From contig NC_081541.1 of assembly GCF_901000735.1 (NCBI RefSeq), forward strand, positions 20,249,841-20,313,840: 64,000 nt of DNA. The letters are read 5' to 3'. Each line of letters starts with the position of its first letter. The first letter of the stretch is position 1. Source of the stretch: Corylus avellana (lineage: Eukaryota > Streptophyta > Magnoliopsida > Fagales > Betulaceae). A program made the position numbers and the translations under genes. The notes below the pieces were generated by a model. The model had not been told where the DNA came from. It saw only the letters and a program-made list of their open reading frames with translations, and searched no databases. Shown here piece after piece: positions 21,322-31,701 of this stretch.

Positions 21322-22592
21322 ATGTTCAATACGTTTTACTCGCAAGTGCACAAGATCAAGACAATAGTATAGGGTGCAAGTACGAGATCGTTCCCATGGA
21401 GATTGTTGATTTTGCTTAGAATTTATTAAAATATCAACTTTGTCACGAAATTGATACTATGAAAAAGGAATAAAGATAAATGAGAAGGTAGGGCTTTGAT
21501 ATCCACCACTAATCATGCTCAATAATATAACAATATACCAATGTTCTAATCATATTATGAATACCTAAAGTTTGCCAACCTAAGGGCATGAGTGTCTATT
21601 CCTTAAGCTATTGATCTCCCTAAGCAACAAATTAGGCATGGGTGTCTACTCTAATTCTTTTCTTTCTTAAAGAATTTAGCATGGGTGTCTACTAAGTTGT
21701 TCTTTAAGAAAGCAGAAATCTATGGAAATCGACAAACACAAGAACCCAGGGCATGGGTGTCTACTCTCGGTTTTCCATGTTGATTAACCCAAGAACTCTT
21801 GAGGAGATTCTGTTGTCACTCTATTAAGCCCAGGACTCGATCATCCAAATTGACTTAAATAACTAATCCATACCATATGCATATGTTGGCCACACACATT
21901 CATACGAGGAATTCAATAAAGCTGGAATTAATCCAGTTAAGCATCACAATATGATTATCACAAAGGCGTCAATATTGAAATATTAAAGAAACATAATTAG
22001 GGCTTCAATCTAGCCATACTAAAGTAATTAGTTACATATAATTAAAATAAAGGGAAAAGAAAGAACCGAAAACCACTCCTAGAAGTAGCCTACAAATTCT
22101 CCTCTCCAAAGTTATCTCCCTAATTATGAGCCTTAGAGGTCTATTTATAGGCTTAGAAAAATCCTAAAAACCCAAGTAAACCTAGCAAAATCGTAGGGTT
22201 TAGTCCTAGTTGTACTAGGACTAGAAAGACCCTAATTTGGAAGGAAAAGGAAGTCCTGGCCGCATCTGTATTTCTTCCAGCGCATGAGTGTACTCGATCA
22301 TGGGAGTTGTGTGCTCGATCGCACACCTCCGCTCGAGTTTCTTCTTCTGCGCTCGAGCGCACGCCTCGCGCTCATTCCTTGGCTTTAGGCGCTCGATCGT
22401 ACTATCAAAACCTCTAGCTTTTCCCAATTTTGTCTTTTATGCTCAAATTTTCTAGAAGTGCTTCATTTTCTTCCAAAAACCTATAAAACAAAGAAAATAC
22501 AAAAAGGAAATAAAATTGCTCAAACTAACAAAACTAAGGAATTAACAAATATAAATTAAGGGGCTAAAATACATATATTTTAGCACTTATCA
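21322..22592 (-). repeat. LTR1 (copy 2), at the 3' end of element D
   Basis: Starts TGATAAGTGC on the minus strand at 22592 after a polypurine tract. A TATA box lies at 22142-22149 and a palindrome cluster at 22276-22403. It sits where the 3' LTR of element D should be, but it belongs to a different LTR1 subfamily from the D 5' LTR at 43760-45096 (different U3 palindromes and first 40 bases). Element D is thus a recombinant, or its ends come from two parents. Confidence 0.8.
22276..22403. repeat. CGATCG palindrome cluster of LTR1 (copy 2)
   Basis: TGTGCTCGATCGCACAC, CTGCGCTCGAGCGCACGC and GGCGCTCGATCGTAC. At the equivalent place copy 1 (10105-10232) reads CTCGATCACACAC, a CpG transition. Confidence 0.75.
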
Positions 22593-23675
22593 CACCCCCA
22601 AACTCACATATTGCTAGTCCATTAGCAATACGAAACTAAAAACAAAATGAAAAACAGAAAGCAAAAAGATAAATCAATCTTTCCTGAGATGTAGGATTGC
22701 ATTTAACGTATACAACAACAAGCCTTTTAAACCCCTAGGCATTCCCTAGAGGATGAGGGAAGTCTCATGAGGGTTTTCCAGAAATGTTACCCACAAACAT
22801 TATGCACAAGTTATGTTATCCAAAATTCAAATGTCACTCAAAACCATGATTTTCATTCATTGGTAAGTTTAAAAAGACAAACTCCATCTTCACAATGAAT
22901 TGGAATTTTAGAGTCTAGTTACTTACAAAAGACAAGCTAAGTCATCACAAGTTCGAGACAGTGTAAAGTGAACTAGCACATAAATATGAAGTTTCCAATT
23001 AATTCCAATGTGCAAAGTCTCAATATCTCAAAGTTCACTGAAATTCCCATCATAATGAATATCTATGGCATAACTTTCTTTTTCTTCGTTTTCACTCAGG
23101 TTGTGCAATGTATGATTCCCTTAAGCTTTCTAATCAACTCCTGTAATGAGTGTTAGGCCAATGACTCTCAAACCAGATGGTTTTAGGGCATTAGGTGTAG
23201 AGACACCCCTAAGAATCTACTAACTTGAGTTAAAAAGGCTACGAAACTAAACTAACCATGACATTAACCAAATCAAAATTCTTCTTTTTATTTTTATTTT
23301 TTTTCAAATAAATAAACAAACACACAAAACAAATAACATGAAATTGGGACAAAGTGTGTGTGAACAACATGTGTGCCCATACCCCTAAACTTAAATGAGA
23401 CATTGTCCCCAATGTGTCTAAATTAAGGAAAGAGTGTACTTGGGACATGGACGACATAGTCTTGGGAAGCATGGCTCATAGCACACCCCCAAACTTGGAT
23501 CGAAGCAGACTTGTCCCTACAAAATAAGAAAACACAAAAACAAGTAAAAAGAAACAAAAATAAAGATAAATAAAAAGATTAACGTAAAACACACAAAACA
23601 AAATAAAAAGATAAACTATGAGGTGCCTTCCATGAGCGCTAAGTTTAACGTGTTTAGCCAGACGGTGGTCCCTGC
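22593..23675 (-). other. Polypurine tract and 3' UTR of element D
   Basis: Polypurine tract at 22593-22607 (minus TGAGTTTGGGGGTG). The same conserved 3' UTR blocks as copy 1 follow: CCCTAGAGGATGAG, the palindrome CATTGTCCCCAATG (23400-23415) beside the second polypurine-like tract, and GCCTTCCATGAGCGCTAAG just after the env-like stop. Non-coding. Confidence 0.65.
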
Positions 23676-24801
23676 TCAATATTGTCCAGAAGATGATGCT
23701 CCTATTGGTGGTGGCGAACGTCTGAGAATGGACTGCATCAATTCTTCTAAGGTAGCTAATCTTTGATCCATTAGGACTTTATCTTCCCGAGCCTCCTTTC
23801 TTTGATTAGCCAACTCTTTCTGAAGGCCCGCCATTTCTTCACTAAGTGAGCGGTACTGTGCTGCATGAAAAATGATCGAGGCCTCCTCCTTTACTGCTTC
23901 TGGCTCAGCTGCTGGTTCATCTTCTGCCATTGGCTCGGCCTCGCTTGCTTCCGCACCAGTTGCTGGTGCTGGTGCTGGAGGTGCCCAGGGCATATGGGAG
24001 CAACTCTTGTTCCATTGGTGAATACCAAAGATGGGAGTAGTAGTGACTAGCTCATCAGCTGCGGTGCCCTTCATACCTTTCTTCTGGAGGATGTAGGTGA
24101 TTAAGTATATGGGAAAGGCAACCCCCATGAGTGTGTGGACTCCTCTCCTCCAATGTGTACTCCATTCAAAAATTTGTGAATTTGGTTTCAAATGATATCG
24201 GGAATGGAATACCAGGCATCTTTATGGAAGGCGTAGAGGGTTTGGAGAAATTGATCCCGCCTCTGAGTCTTGTGCCTCAAGGAAAAGGCATTACGGTGCA
24301 ATATGGAGTCCACAAACCAGAGCCATTGAGGTAGCTTGGAGCGGCTGCCAGCATTATGATGGGCATCGGCATATTGCCCTTGGCACATGTCCTCAATGAT
24401 TTCCACCATATAGAATCTGGGCGGTTGCTTGGCAAGCTGTGCTGTTTCTGGAGGGTGCTCATCATTGCATTGAAGTACAGTGGCAATGCCGGCCCTTGTC
24501 ACTTCAATAGCTTGGCCTTGCACTTTGGAAGAGAGGGCAGCCGGCTTGTCGCATGGGACAAGCGGGCATAGAACTCGATCACCAATTTTTTGTAGGCAGT
24601 GGAGGTGACCGGCTTGAAAAGCTTCTTGAGCCCCCGACACTTGAATTCGGTGACTGCCCATTGAGTTGCTTCAAGGTTTTGAAAATCTTCACGAATGGCG
24701 AAGGTGGTCTCAAATAGCAGCTCCCGCTCCTCAAAAGTGGGTGGGGGAGAAGTGGCTTGGTTATCGGTTCCCCAGGAAGATGAAGCTTGAGTTCTTGGCA
24801 T
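23676..24801 (-). pseudogene. Athila env-like ORF of element D (copy 2), interrupted
   Basis: Begins MPRTQASSSWG at the ATG 24801 with no early stop, unlike copy 1. The N-terminal frame (PPTFEERELLFETTFAIRED) is open to about 24560, where a frameshift moves it into the frame containing PAALSSKV and VDSILHRNAFSLRHK. A stop follows WYSIPDII (24185-24187). A second frame carries STHW/GVHTLMGVAFPIY through FGIHQWNKSCSHM to the end. The C-terminal tail is acidic with a coiled-coil-like segment. It has two extra codons (Ala-Pro) against copy 1. The role of this domain is unknown. It is known only as a conserved Athila-type ORF. Confidence 0.8.
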
Positions 24802-25639
24802 GATGAGGTTGATTGGGGACTTTTATCAAACACCTGGTGTGCACTTGTGATGACCAAGGTTGCCAAGGCATGGTAACAAATGCCCAAAACTCCCTGCAAA
24901 ACAATAAAACCCAACATAGAGAGGCAATGTGGGTGGATGAACACCCACAATTGTAGAAAAATGATGGAAAAATGGATGTTGGTGGTTAAACGGAGTTTGT
25001 GTATTGATGGGTGATGTGTTTGTGATATGCGATGATGGTGGTGGCCGCAGGGGAGAATAGGGCCATGCAAGTGCAGATGCGGTGCGGTGGTTGTGGTTGA
25101 AGGCCGGTGGAGATGAGGAAAAGTGGTGGTGCACTGGTGAAAGTGTAGGTGCAGGTGATGGGGACTGTACAGCGCAGTGAGAGAAAAGGATGTTGGGAAT
25201 GGGGGAAAGTGACCTAAAATAGGTCACGTGGCCTGCTGCCCGAGTGCGCTCCATCACACTTGTGCAATGATATGCGTGAGTGGGTGATGTGTGCTCGAGT
25301 GCACCCAAGGTGCGTTTGATTGCACTAACAAAATGTACAAAGGCAAAATTCGATTACTGCTCTTGATCATGTACTTGTTGTGATCGATCGTAGTAATAGA
25401 ATGTAAAATTTTTGTTTTTTTTGTTTTTTTTTTTCAAATACATAATGTACAACAATGTTCAAAAATAAAAAGGAGACACAAAGGATAAGTGAGAACACAT
25501 GTAAAATAAAGACATTGATATGATGGGAAATAGAGTTGGAAAAATGTACCACCTTCAGTGGCCTCAGTACCACTATTCTGAGTAGAAGCGCTTGAGCTCC
25601 TGGATTGCTCAAACGCTTCTACTTGTAACTGTAATGTCC
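24802..25639 (-). other. Leader region between integrase remnant and env-like ORF of element D
   Basis: Non-coding. It carries a palindrome cluster at 25236-25400 (CCGAGTGCGCTCC, GTGCTCGAGTGCACC, GTGATCGATCGTAG), GACCTAAAATAGGTCACGTG at about 25212-25231, and a T/A-rich stretch. It matches element C 30830-31700 in order and content, so D and C share this arrangement. Confidence 0.55.
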
Positions 25640-25880
25640 CTAGTGTGGAGAGCTGCCCTTGAGCTCCACAGAATGTGGCTCAAGTGCCCTTGGTGGTGCA
25701 GGTACAGGACTTTCTTTATAGGTCAACAATTTCGGTCCCCCATAGAACTCCTTCTTGACATGCTTTCTGTGATGATGCTCCTTGGGTCTTTTCTTGTGGA
25801 GCTTGGTATCGTTATTTGCTTCATACCTCAAGTTGTCCTATTCATCCAGCTGTAGCTTTGTTTTGGTACTTGGAAATGGT
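25640..25880 (-). pseudogene. Integrase C-terminal remnant of element D
   Basis: MRYEANNDTKLHKKRPKEHH and VKKEFYGGPKLLTY match the end of Athila integrase, just before the GPF module, which is missing. It is fused directly to the PR-RT linker of the same element (KTKLQLDE at about 25840-25860 is still integrase-like, while PPFPSTK just before it is not). The whole RT, RNase H and integrase core has been deleted between them. Confidence 0.65.
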
Positions 25881-26683
25881 GGACAGGCTTGAAGAGGTTG
25901 CTTTGCTCCACTAATGTCCTCAGCAACATCTGCATCGACTGTCCTAGTGTCTTGACTTGTGAATTTATGAGTGAAGGGGGTCTTTACTGGATCTTTCTGT
26001 GGGTCCTGCAAAACTGGCTCACTAACACCTTGGATCATACAAACATTAAAACACTCTAACTCATCATGTGGTAATTTCATTGCATCAAATATTTGAATTC
26101 TATTGTTTCACCATTCACCTTCATACTTACAGTACCCTTTTTCACACCTATTGTAGTATCAGCAGTTCTCATAAAGGTCTTCCTAAGATGATAAGCAAGG
26201 GTGATGGCATAGGGGATTCTTCCGCATCTAACACAATGAATTGAGTAGGTAAAATAAATGTACCTACCTGTACCAACACATCCTCAAGTATACCTCTTGG
26301 TCTTTTGATGCTTCTGTTTGCCAATTGCAAGGTGACAGAGGTTGGTTGAAGCTCCCCCATACCCAGCTTTTCATATACCATGTAAGGCAACAAATTGACC
26401 CTTACTCCCAGATCCAGCAATGCATGCTCAAAAAGATGGTCTCCTATCCTGCAAGGAATGGTAAAACTACCTAGATCCATTAGCATTGGTGGTAATTTTC
26501 TTAATAAAACAGCACTTACCTCTTCTGTAAGGGCCACTATCTCATGCTCTTGAAATCTCCTTTTGTTAGTGCAACAATGCTTTGAAAATTTAGCATAAGA
26601 AGGAATCTGTTTGATTTCATCTAACAAAGGAATATTGATTTCTACTTTCCTCAAAGTCTCAAAGATATCCATGAGTTGCTTAT
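25881..26683 (-). pseudogene. Protease region of element D, split from its gag by element C
   Basis: Aspartic protease region: VEINIPLLDEIKQIPSYAKF (gag-PR spacer), then LLDLGVRVNLLPYMVYEKLG (active-site Asp present, following residues changed from GAS to GVR, so activity is doubtful). LEDVLVQVGTFILPTQFIVL and the linker MKLPHDELECFNVCMIQGVS follow. The frame is open from 26683 to 26169. It is cut at 26683 by element C, and the upstream half continues at 41893 on the other side of the 15-kb insertion, with CTTAT duplicated. Confidence 0.85.
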
Positions 26684-26877
26684 TGATAAGTGCTAAAATA
26701 TTCATATTTTTAGGCCTTAACTTACATGTTTTAATCCTTCAGTTTTAATTAATTTATGCCATTTTACTTCATTTTTGTGTTTTCCATGTTTTTGTAGGCT
26801 TTTGGAAGAAAAAGAAGTAAAACTAGAAGATTTGGGCTCAAAAGACAGAAATTGGGAAAAAATGAGTTCCTGACATT

Positions 26878-27032
26878 GTGATCGATCATAGGTTCCCTAC
26901 GATCGAGTGCACTACCAGAGAGGACCAGCCGTGAAGCAGTCATGCGCGATCGAGCGCAGTGCACATACGATCGATCGCAGACGTGTGATCGAGTGCACAT
27001 GGGTTGCGATCGATCGCACCCGCGCGCAAGTG
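26878..27032. repeat. CGATCG palindrome cluster of element C 5' LTR
   Basis: Includes GTGATCGATCATAGG, TACGATCGAGTGCAC, GCGCGATCGAGCGCAG, TACGATCGATCGCAG, TGTGATCGAGTGCAC and TTGCGATCGATCGCAC. The pair at 34638-34792 keeps the CpG in several units that are TpG or CpA here. Confidence 0.8.
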
Positions 27033-27156
27033 CCACATTAGCTGCAGCCAAGACCCCCTTTCCTTCCATGTTAGGGTTTTCCAATTCCCACTTATAGTAG
27101 GATTAAAACCCTACAAATTTTCTAGGCTTACTAGTGTCTCAAGGACTTCTAAAGCC

Positions 27157-27164
27157 TATAAATA
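27157..27164 (+). promoter_or_regulatory. TATA box of element C 5' LTR
   Basis: TATAAATA within GCCTATAAATAGACCTC, about 125 bases after the palindrome cluster. It is the expected start region for the element transcript. Confidence 0.65.
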
Positions 27165-27830
27165 GACCTCTTAGGCTCTAGGAATAGGTGTGGAGAAAGA
27201 GGCACAAGCTCTGGAAAGGAACTGAAGGCTGAATCAAGAGGAGTTTGGGTTTTTCTTCTCATCCACCTTTTATCTTTATTATGTAGTTTATATTTTATTT
27301 AGGGCTAGATTGAAGCCCTAGTTATGTTTTGTTAATATTTCAATATTGGCGCCTTTGTGATGATCTTGTTGTGTTATTAAACTTGATTAATACCTGTTTG
27401 CACGAATTCCTCGTATGTGTGTGCCTGATCAACATATGCATGTGGTATGGACTAGTTAGTTAAATCAATTTGGATGGTCGAGTCCAGGGTTTAACATAAG
27501 TAACAAAAGAAATCCACACCGGGTTCTTGGGTTAATCAACATGTGGAACCGGGAGTATATCCCATGCCCTAGGCCTCGTGTGTTTGTCGATTTCCATAGA
27601 ACATATGCTTTCCTAAGGAATAACTTAGTATAAATCATGCTAAATCCCTTAGGAATGAAAAGAGTTAGAGTAGACGCCATGCCTAGCTTGTTGCTTAGGG
27701 AAATCTATAGCCTTAGGAGTATACGTCATGCCTTAAGGTTGACAAACATTAGATATGTATAACTTGATCAAAGCATTGGTATATTGTTATATTAGCTAAA
27801 TATACTTAGTGGTGGATATCAAAGCCCTAC

Positions 27831-29107
27831 TGATAAGCGCTGAATGTTGCACATTCAAGCCCCTTAATTTACATAGGTTAATTCCTTAGCATTGTTATTT
27901 GTTTGGTTTTGCTTTGTTTTTATGTTTCAGGTCTTATTTGACAAACCATTGAAAATTGAGCTTAAAAGGACAAAAAGCTGAGCATTCTGGATTTAGGATC
28001 GAGCGCAGCACTCCTGGGATCGAGCGCACCTACGTTCGAGTGTCTGCGGCCAGGGATCGAGCGCATGCATGCGCTCGTGCGCACAACAGTTAAGCTCTAG
28101 CGCACAAGACCTCGGATTGAGTTCACTCGGGCATGTACTGCACGGCAGCAATCCTTTTCCAGCGTGGATTTGGTTTTCAGTCTCCCAATTGGACTGGGAG
28201 ACTGACTTCCGGTTTTCTAAGGATTTCTAGGGTTTTAAGGGTTTTCCTAATCCCTATAAATAGGGCTCTAAACACTGTAATTAGACACACCGCTTTCTAG
28301 AGTTAAAATTTCAGTAAATTGTCTGTGAAGCTTAGAAGATCATAAGCTGCTAAACCCAATTGTGGGCTATTGATGTAACCCTTTCCAAGCACAATGGTTT
28401 GATTGTATTTAATTTCTAGTTTTTCAATTTATGCATGTTGATTGTATAACTCTGAGGATTGCTACAATTGATTTCTGTTCTTCATATTAAATGCAATTGT
28501 TCTTTAATTCCAATTCAATATTAGTAAAATTCTTATCTTGTCTTAGAAATTATTTTACTATTATTGACTCAAATCATTATTATTTTCTGTGATTATAAGA
28601 ATGATGGTTATACAATGGTTCTTAATTGGCATGCAATTAATAGAGTTAGATAGACCATACCTAGGAAAGACGGATCGTACTACATCCTAGTTTAGTGTAA
28701 TTTAGGTAGATGATCCGTGCCAACCGAAGATGGGTTATGCTATTCCGTTGATTGTATGAAATTATTTTCATATGTTTTCTTGTTTTAATTATAACATGTA
28801 TAGAATGAATTGCTAGAATTAAATATGGTTAACCATTGATGTGCGGATAGTGGTGAAATCAATACCCAACTCTTTCTCTCATATATTTACTTCCTTTATT
28901 TCCATTTATTTTATGCACTTTAAATTCACACAAACAAATCATTCTCTTTTAATTAAGTTAATTTTAATCTTTCAAATTTTGATAGTTAAACCCCCTGCAG
29001 TCCTTGAAGTTCGACACCCTCAATATAGCCATATCCTACAAAGATTCGTCCTACTGTGAGTGGTTATTTTTATTATTGATATTTTTTGTCACAAAAAAAC
29101 CACATCA
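27831..29107 (+). mobile_element. Solo LTR2 inserted in the 5' LTR of element C
   Basis: Starts TGATAAGCGCTGAATG and ends AAAAACCACATCA. It is flanked by the perfect 5-bp duplication CCTAC (27826-27830 and 29108-29112). TATA box TATAAATA at 28255-28262. Palindrome cluster at 27995-28120 (GGATCGAGCGCAG, GGGATCGAGCGCACC, TGCGCTCGTGCGCAC). Only one LTR remains, so the internal region was lost by LTR-LTR recombination. Confidence 0.92.
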
Positions 29108-29312
29108 CCTACCCTTTCTTATCATCACCTCAACAATCAATCTTTGTTTTGCTTTTGCTTAAGGAATCTATTTTTAAACATAAATTCAGCAATCCTCGTG
29201 GGAATGATCATGTACTTGCACCATATACTACTGTGTTGACCTTATGCACTTGCAAGTAAAACGTACAATTATTCACCTATTAATTTAGGTAGATTTTTGC
29301 ACAACAAGTTTT

Positions 29313-29330
29313 TGGCGCTGTTGCCGGGGA
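29313..29330 (+). other. Primer-binding site of element C (tRNA-Asp)
   Basis: TGGCGCTGTTGCCGGGGA, six bases after the LTR end. It is complementary to the 3' acceptor end of plant tRNA-Asp with one C-to-T change. This primer is typical of Athila elements. Confidence 0.85.
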
Positions 29331-29619
29331 CTGCGGTGAATTTTGTTTAAAAAATTATTTTCCTTTAGTTTTGTTATTTTAATTTTCAATTTTTAATTTA
29401 GTGTTAGCTAAAAAATCAAAAAGAATTTCTTGTTTTCCCAAACTTTTCTATTTTCTATTGCAGGTTGCGGATTGGCATTCTATGATTGCAATCAATCAAC
29501 AGCCAAGTGCGATCGAGCACACTGCGATTGAATGCACCAACCTGGGATCGAGCGCAGTTCCAGGGAGCATTCGGACTAGGCAGTACTAAAGCTGCCTAAC
29601 TAAAGTAGTAATCCAGTTC

Positions 29620-30790
29620 ATGCAAGGTCGTCGATCTCCAGCCTCAATCGTTATTCCCCTTGATCCTGAAATTGAGCGGACAATTCAACAATGACCTAGA
29701 GACAAAGAAGAAGTTGAAATGGAAGATTTGTAAGAAAATCAATTGGGCCAAGACCCTTAGAAGCAAATCCACCACGAGTGAGGAGACCAATGAAGCAGGC
29801 ATATGTGCCAACAAGCCTCCATCAACCCTCTTGCATAGCATATCAACTAGAGGTGGATGGCAGCTATTATATCTCTCCCCAAATCCTAAATGCATTGACT
29901 CATTTTAGAGGCACAGCTACTGAGGATCCCAACTTGCATCTTTAGGAATTCTTTGACTTATGCAAGTTGCAGCATGTTCAAGGCCAAACTCCAAAGAGAC
30001 TCAGGTTAGTCCTCTTTCCTTTCTCCTTGAAAGATAATGCTAAACTGTGGTACAATTCCTTGCCTGCAGAGTCCATTCATACTTGGGAAGAATTGACCAC
30101 CAAGTTTCTGAAGAGGTTTTTCCCTGCCCAGAAGGCAAAGCAACTTAAAAGGGAACTTCAATTGTTGCAACAATGAGACGGAGATTTGTTCTTTGAAGCC
30201 TAGGACCACTTCAATTCCTTACTTTTAAAGTGCCCACACCACAACATCCCTCAAGATGAGTAGGTACAAATTTTCTATGAAGGATTAGATGATACTAAGA
30301 AAAGAATGGTTGATTTAGCTTGTGGAGGAACACTTATGGAGAAGAGTAGTGAGGAAGCTGTGGAACTTTTTGAGACATTAAGTGCGCATTCACAGCAATT
30401 CTGTTCAAAAGGAAGGAGATGAATCAAAAGCAAGGGCATGTATGAAGTAAACCTCAGGGGGGATCAACCAATCAGTTGGCTGTGGTAGAAAAGAAATTGG
30501 ATATGCTTGTCAAGGCCATGACTGTTCAGAAAATCTCACCTCTACAACTGGAGAATATGATACACAACCTGGTGACTTCAGAACAGCAGTTCATGGCTAA
30601 TCAAAAACATGTCAATACAAAGACTGAGCAAGCCAAACAAAAATTGGAAGTGCAAATGGGTCAGATGGCAAAGGAGCTGAGTGAGAGGAAGAAGGGAGAA
30701 TTTCTAGCTCAAACAGTACCTAACCCAAGAAATCACCAAGCTGAAGGTAGCCACAGTTCCGAGAGGTCCTACTCCTACAAGAGCACTTGA
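29620..30790 (+). pseudogene. gag of element C, interrupted
   Basis: Capsid-type gag. The start is set at the ATG of MQGRRSPASIVIPLDPEIER by match to element D. After several stops in the N-terminal third, the core is readable: ILNALTHFRGTATEDPNLHL, FDLCKLQHVQGQTPKRLRLV, FPFSLKDNAKLWYNSLPAES, TTKFLKRFFPAQKAKQLKRE, VQIFYEGLDDTKK. The C-terminal part (30476-30790) with QLENMIHNLVTSEQQFMANQ and KLEVQMGQMAKELSERKKGE is open. No zinc knuckle survives. The gene ends where the pol deletion begins. Confidence 0.8.
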
Positions 30791-31701
30791 GCTAGATTCT
30801 GAGCTCAAGTGCAGCTCTTCACACTAGGAGCATTACAATCACAAGTAGACGCGTTTGAGCAGGCACGAACCTCAAGTGCATCTACTCAAAACAATGGTAC
30901 TGAAGCCACTGAAGGCTGTAACATTTCCACTCTTGTCCTCTTCATCTTACTTTCTGTACTTCACATATGTTTCAATTATCCTTTATGTTTCACTGTTATT
31001 AACCTTTACTTTATTTTTCTTTTGTTTTCAAAAAAAAAAATTTCTGACATTCTGTTACTGCGATCGATCACAACAGGTATGCGATCGAGCGCTGTAACCA
31101 AAAGAGGGCTCGACACATTCTGTCAGTGCAATCGAACACACCATAGGTGCGATCGAGGGCACATGACCCACACACGCACATCGCTGGCCGAATGCGATCG
31201 AGCGCACCAAGAGCCTTGGTGTCCGAGTGCGCTCGGTCGCACCAAGAGTACGATCAAGCGCACTCGGATAGTAGGGCCTGCGACCTATTTAGGTCACTTT
31301 TTCCCGATGGCCCACAACTTCTCTCCCGGCGCCGTACAAATTCTCTCTAACTCCCCACCTCCTGCAACTCATCCTCCACCCATTTTTCACCTAGTTTTCA
31401 CCAAATCCAGTACACCACCACCATCTAAGACCCTTGTCCGGCCACCTTACCATCATCTCTCACCTAAAACCACTTCATACATCCCATTCTCACCGTAACC
31501 CTCAATATCCCCGAACACACATCCAACCTCCAATTTTTTCAATTTTTCTTGCAATTGTGGGTGTTTATCCACCCACATTGCCTCTGTGTTGGAATTGTTG
31601 TGTATTTGCAGGGAGTTTGGAGCATCCTTGGCCAGATTTGTCTTTGTGGTCATCAGAAGTGTACACCACCTGCTCGACAAAAGTCCACAGTCAAGCTCAC
31701 A
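30791..31701 (+). other. Pol deletion scar and env leader of element C
   Basis: Directly after the gag C-terminus comes ACTTGAGCTAGATTCTGAGC, which in element D follows the integrase remnant, so all of PR, RT, RNase H and integrase is gone. Then comes a non-coding leader with a strong palindrome cluster at 31055-31270 and ACCTATTTAGGTCA at about 31282-31295. Short ORFs here (for example 30809-31498) run through low-complexity sequence and are not credible genes. Confidence 0.6.
31055..31270. repeat. CGATCG palindrome cluster upstream of env-like ORF (element C)
   Basis: CTGCGATCGATCACAAC, TATGCGATCGAGCGC, GTGCAATCGAACACAC, GTGCGATCGAGGGCAC, AATGCGATCGAGCGCACC, GTGCGCTCGGTCGCACC and TACGATCAAGCGCACTC, in both orientations. 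Confidence 0.75.

Larger units (their letters stand above)
14798..24820. repeat. Copy 2 of the large near-identical duplication
   Basis: Near-identical to about 2627-12,640 through integrase, RT, protease, both gag domains, the LTR2 fragment, the whole LTR1, the 3' UTR and most of the env-like ORF. Here the env-like region continues into element D, so this copy lies in its fuller context. The left limit is the gap. Confidence 0.9.
26684..29306 (+). repeat. 5' LTR of element C (with solo LTR2 inside)
   Basis: Starts TGATAAGTGCTAAAATATTC and ends TTTTTGCACAACA. The true LTR sequence is 26684-27830 plus 29113-29306. A palindrome cluster is at 26878-27032 and a TATA box at 27157-27164. Compared with the 3' LTR, most differences in the palindrome cluster are CG to TG or CA, the signature of methylated cytosine decay. 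Confidence 0.9.

Noticed and set aside
26764..27084. Minus-strand ORF rich in Cys, Arg, Ser and His (CDRSQPMCTRSHVCDRSYVH); similar ones at 34526-34846, 46929-47216 and 54162-54443
   Set aside because: It is the palindrome cluster of the LTR read in one frame. Repeated GATCGATCGCA units give the apparent Cys-Asp-Arg repeats in several frames and on both strands. It lies in U3, antisense to the element, with no start context and no conservation beyond the DNA motif.
30809..31498. 229-residue plus-strand ORF in element C
   Set aside because: It crosses a leader with T-rich and palindromic sequence, and its composition changes with each block. The match in element D is broken by stops. No known domain. 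Probably chance.
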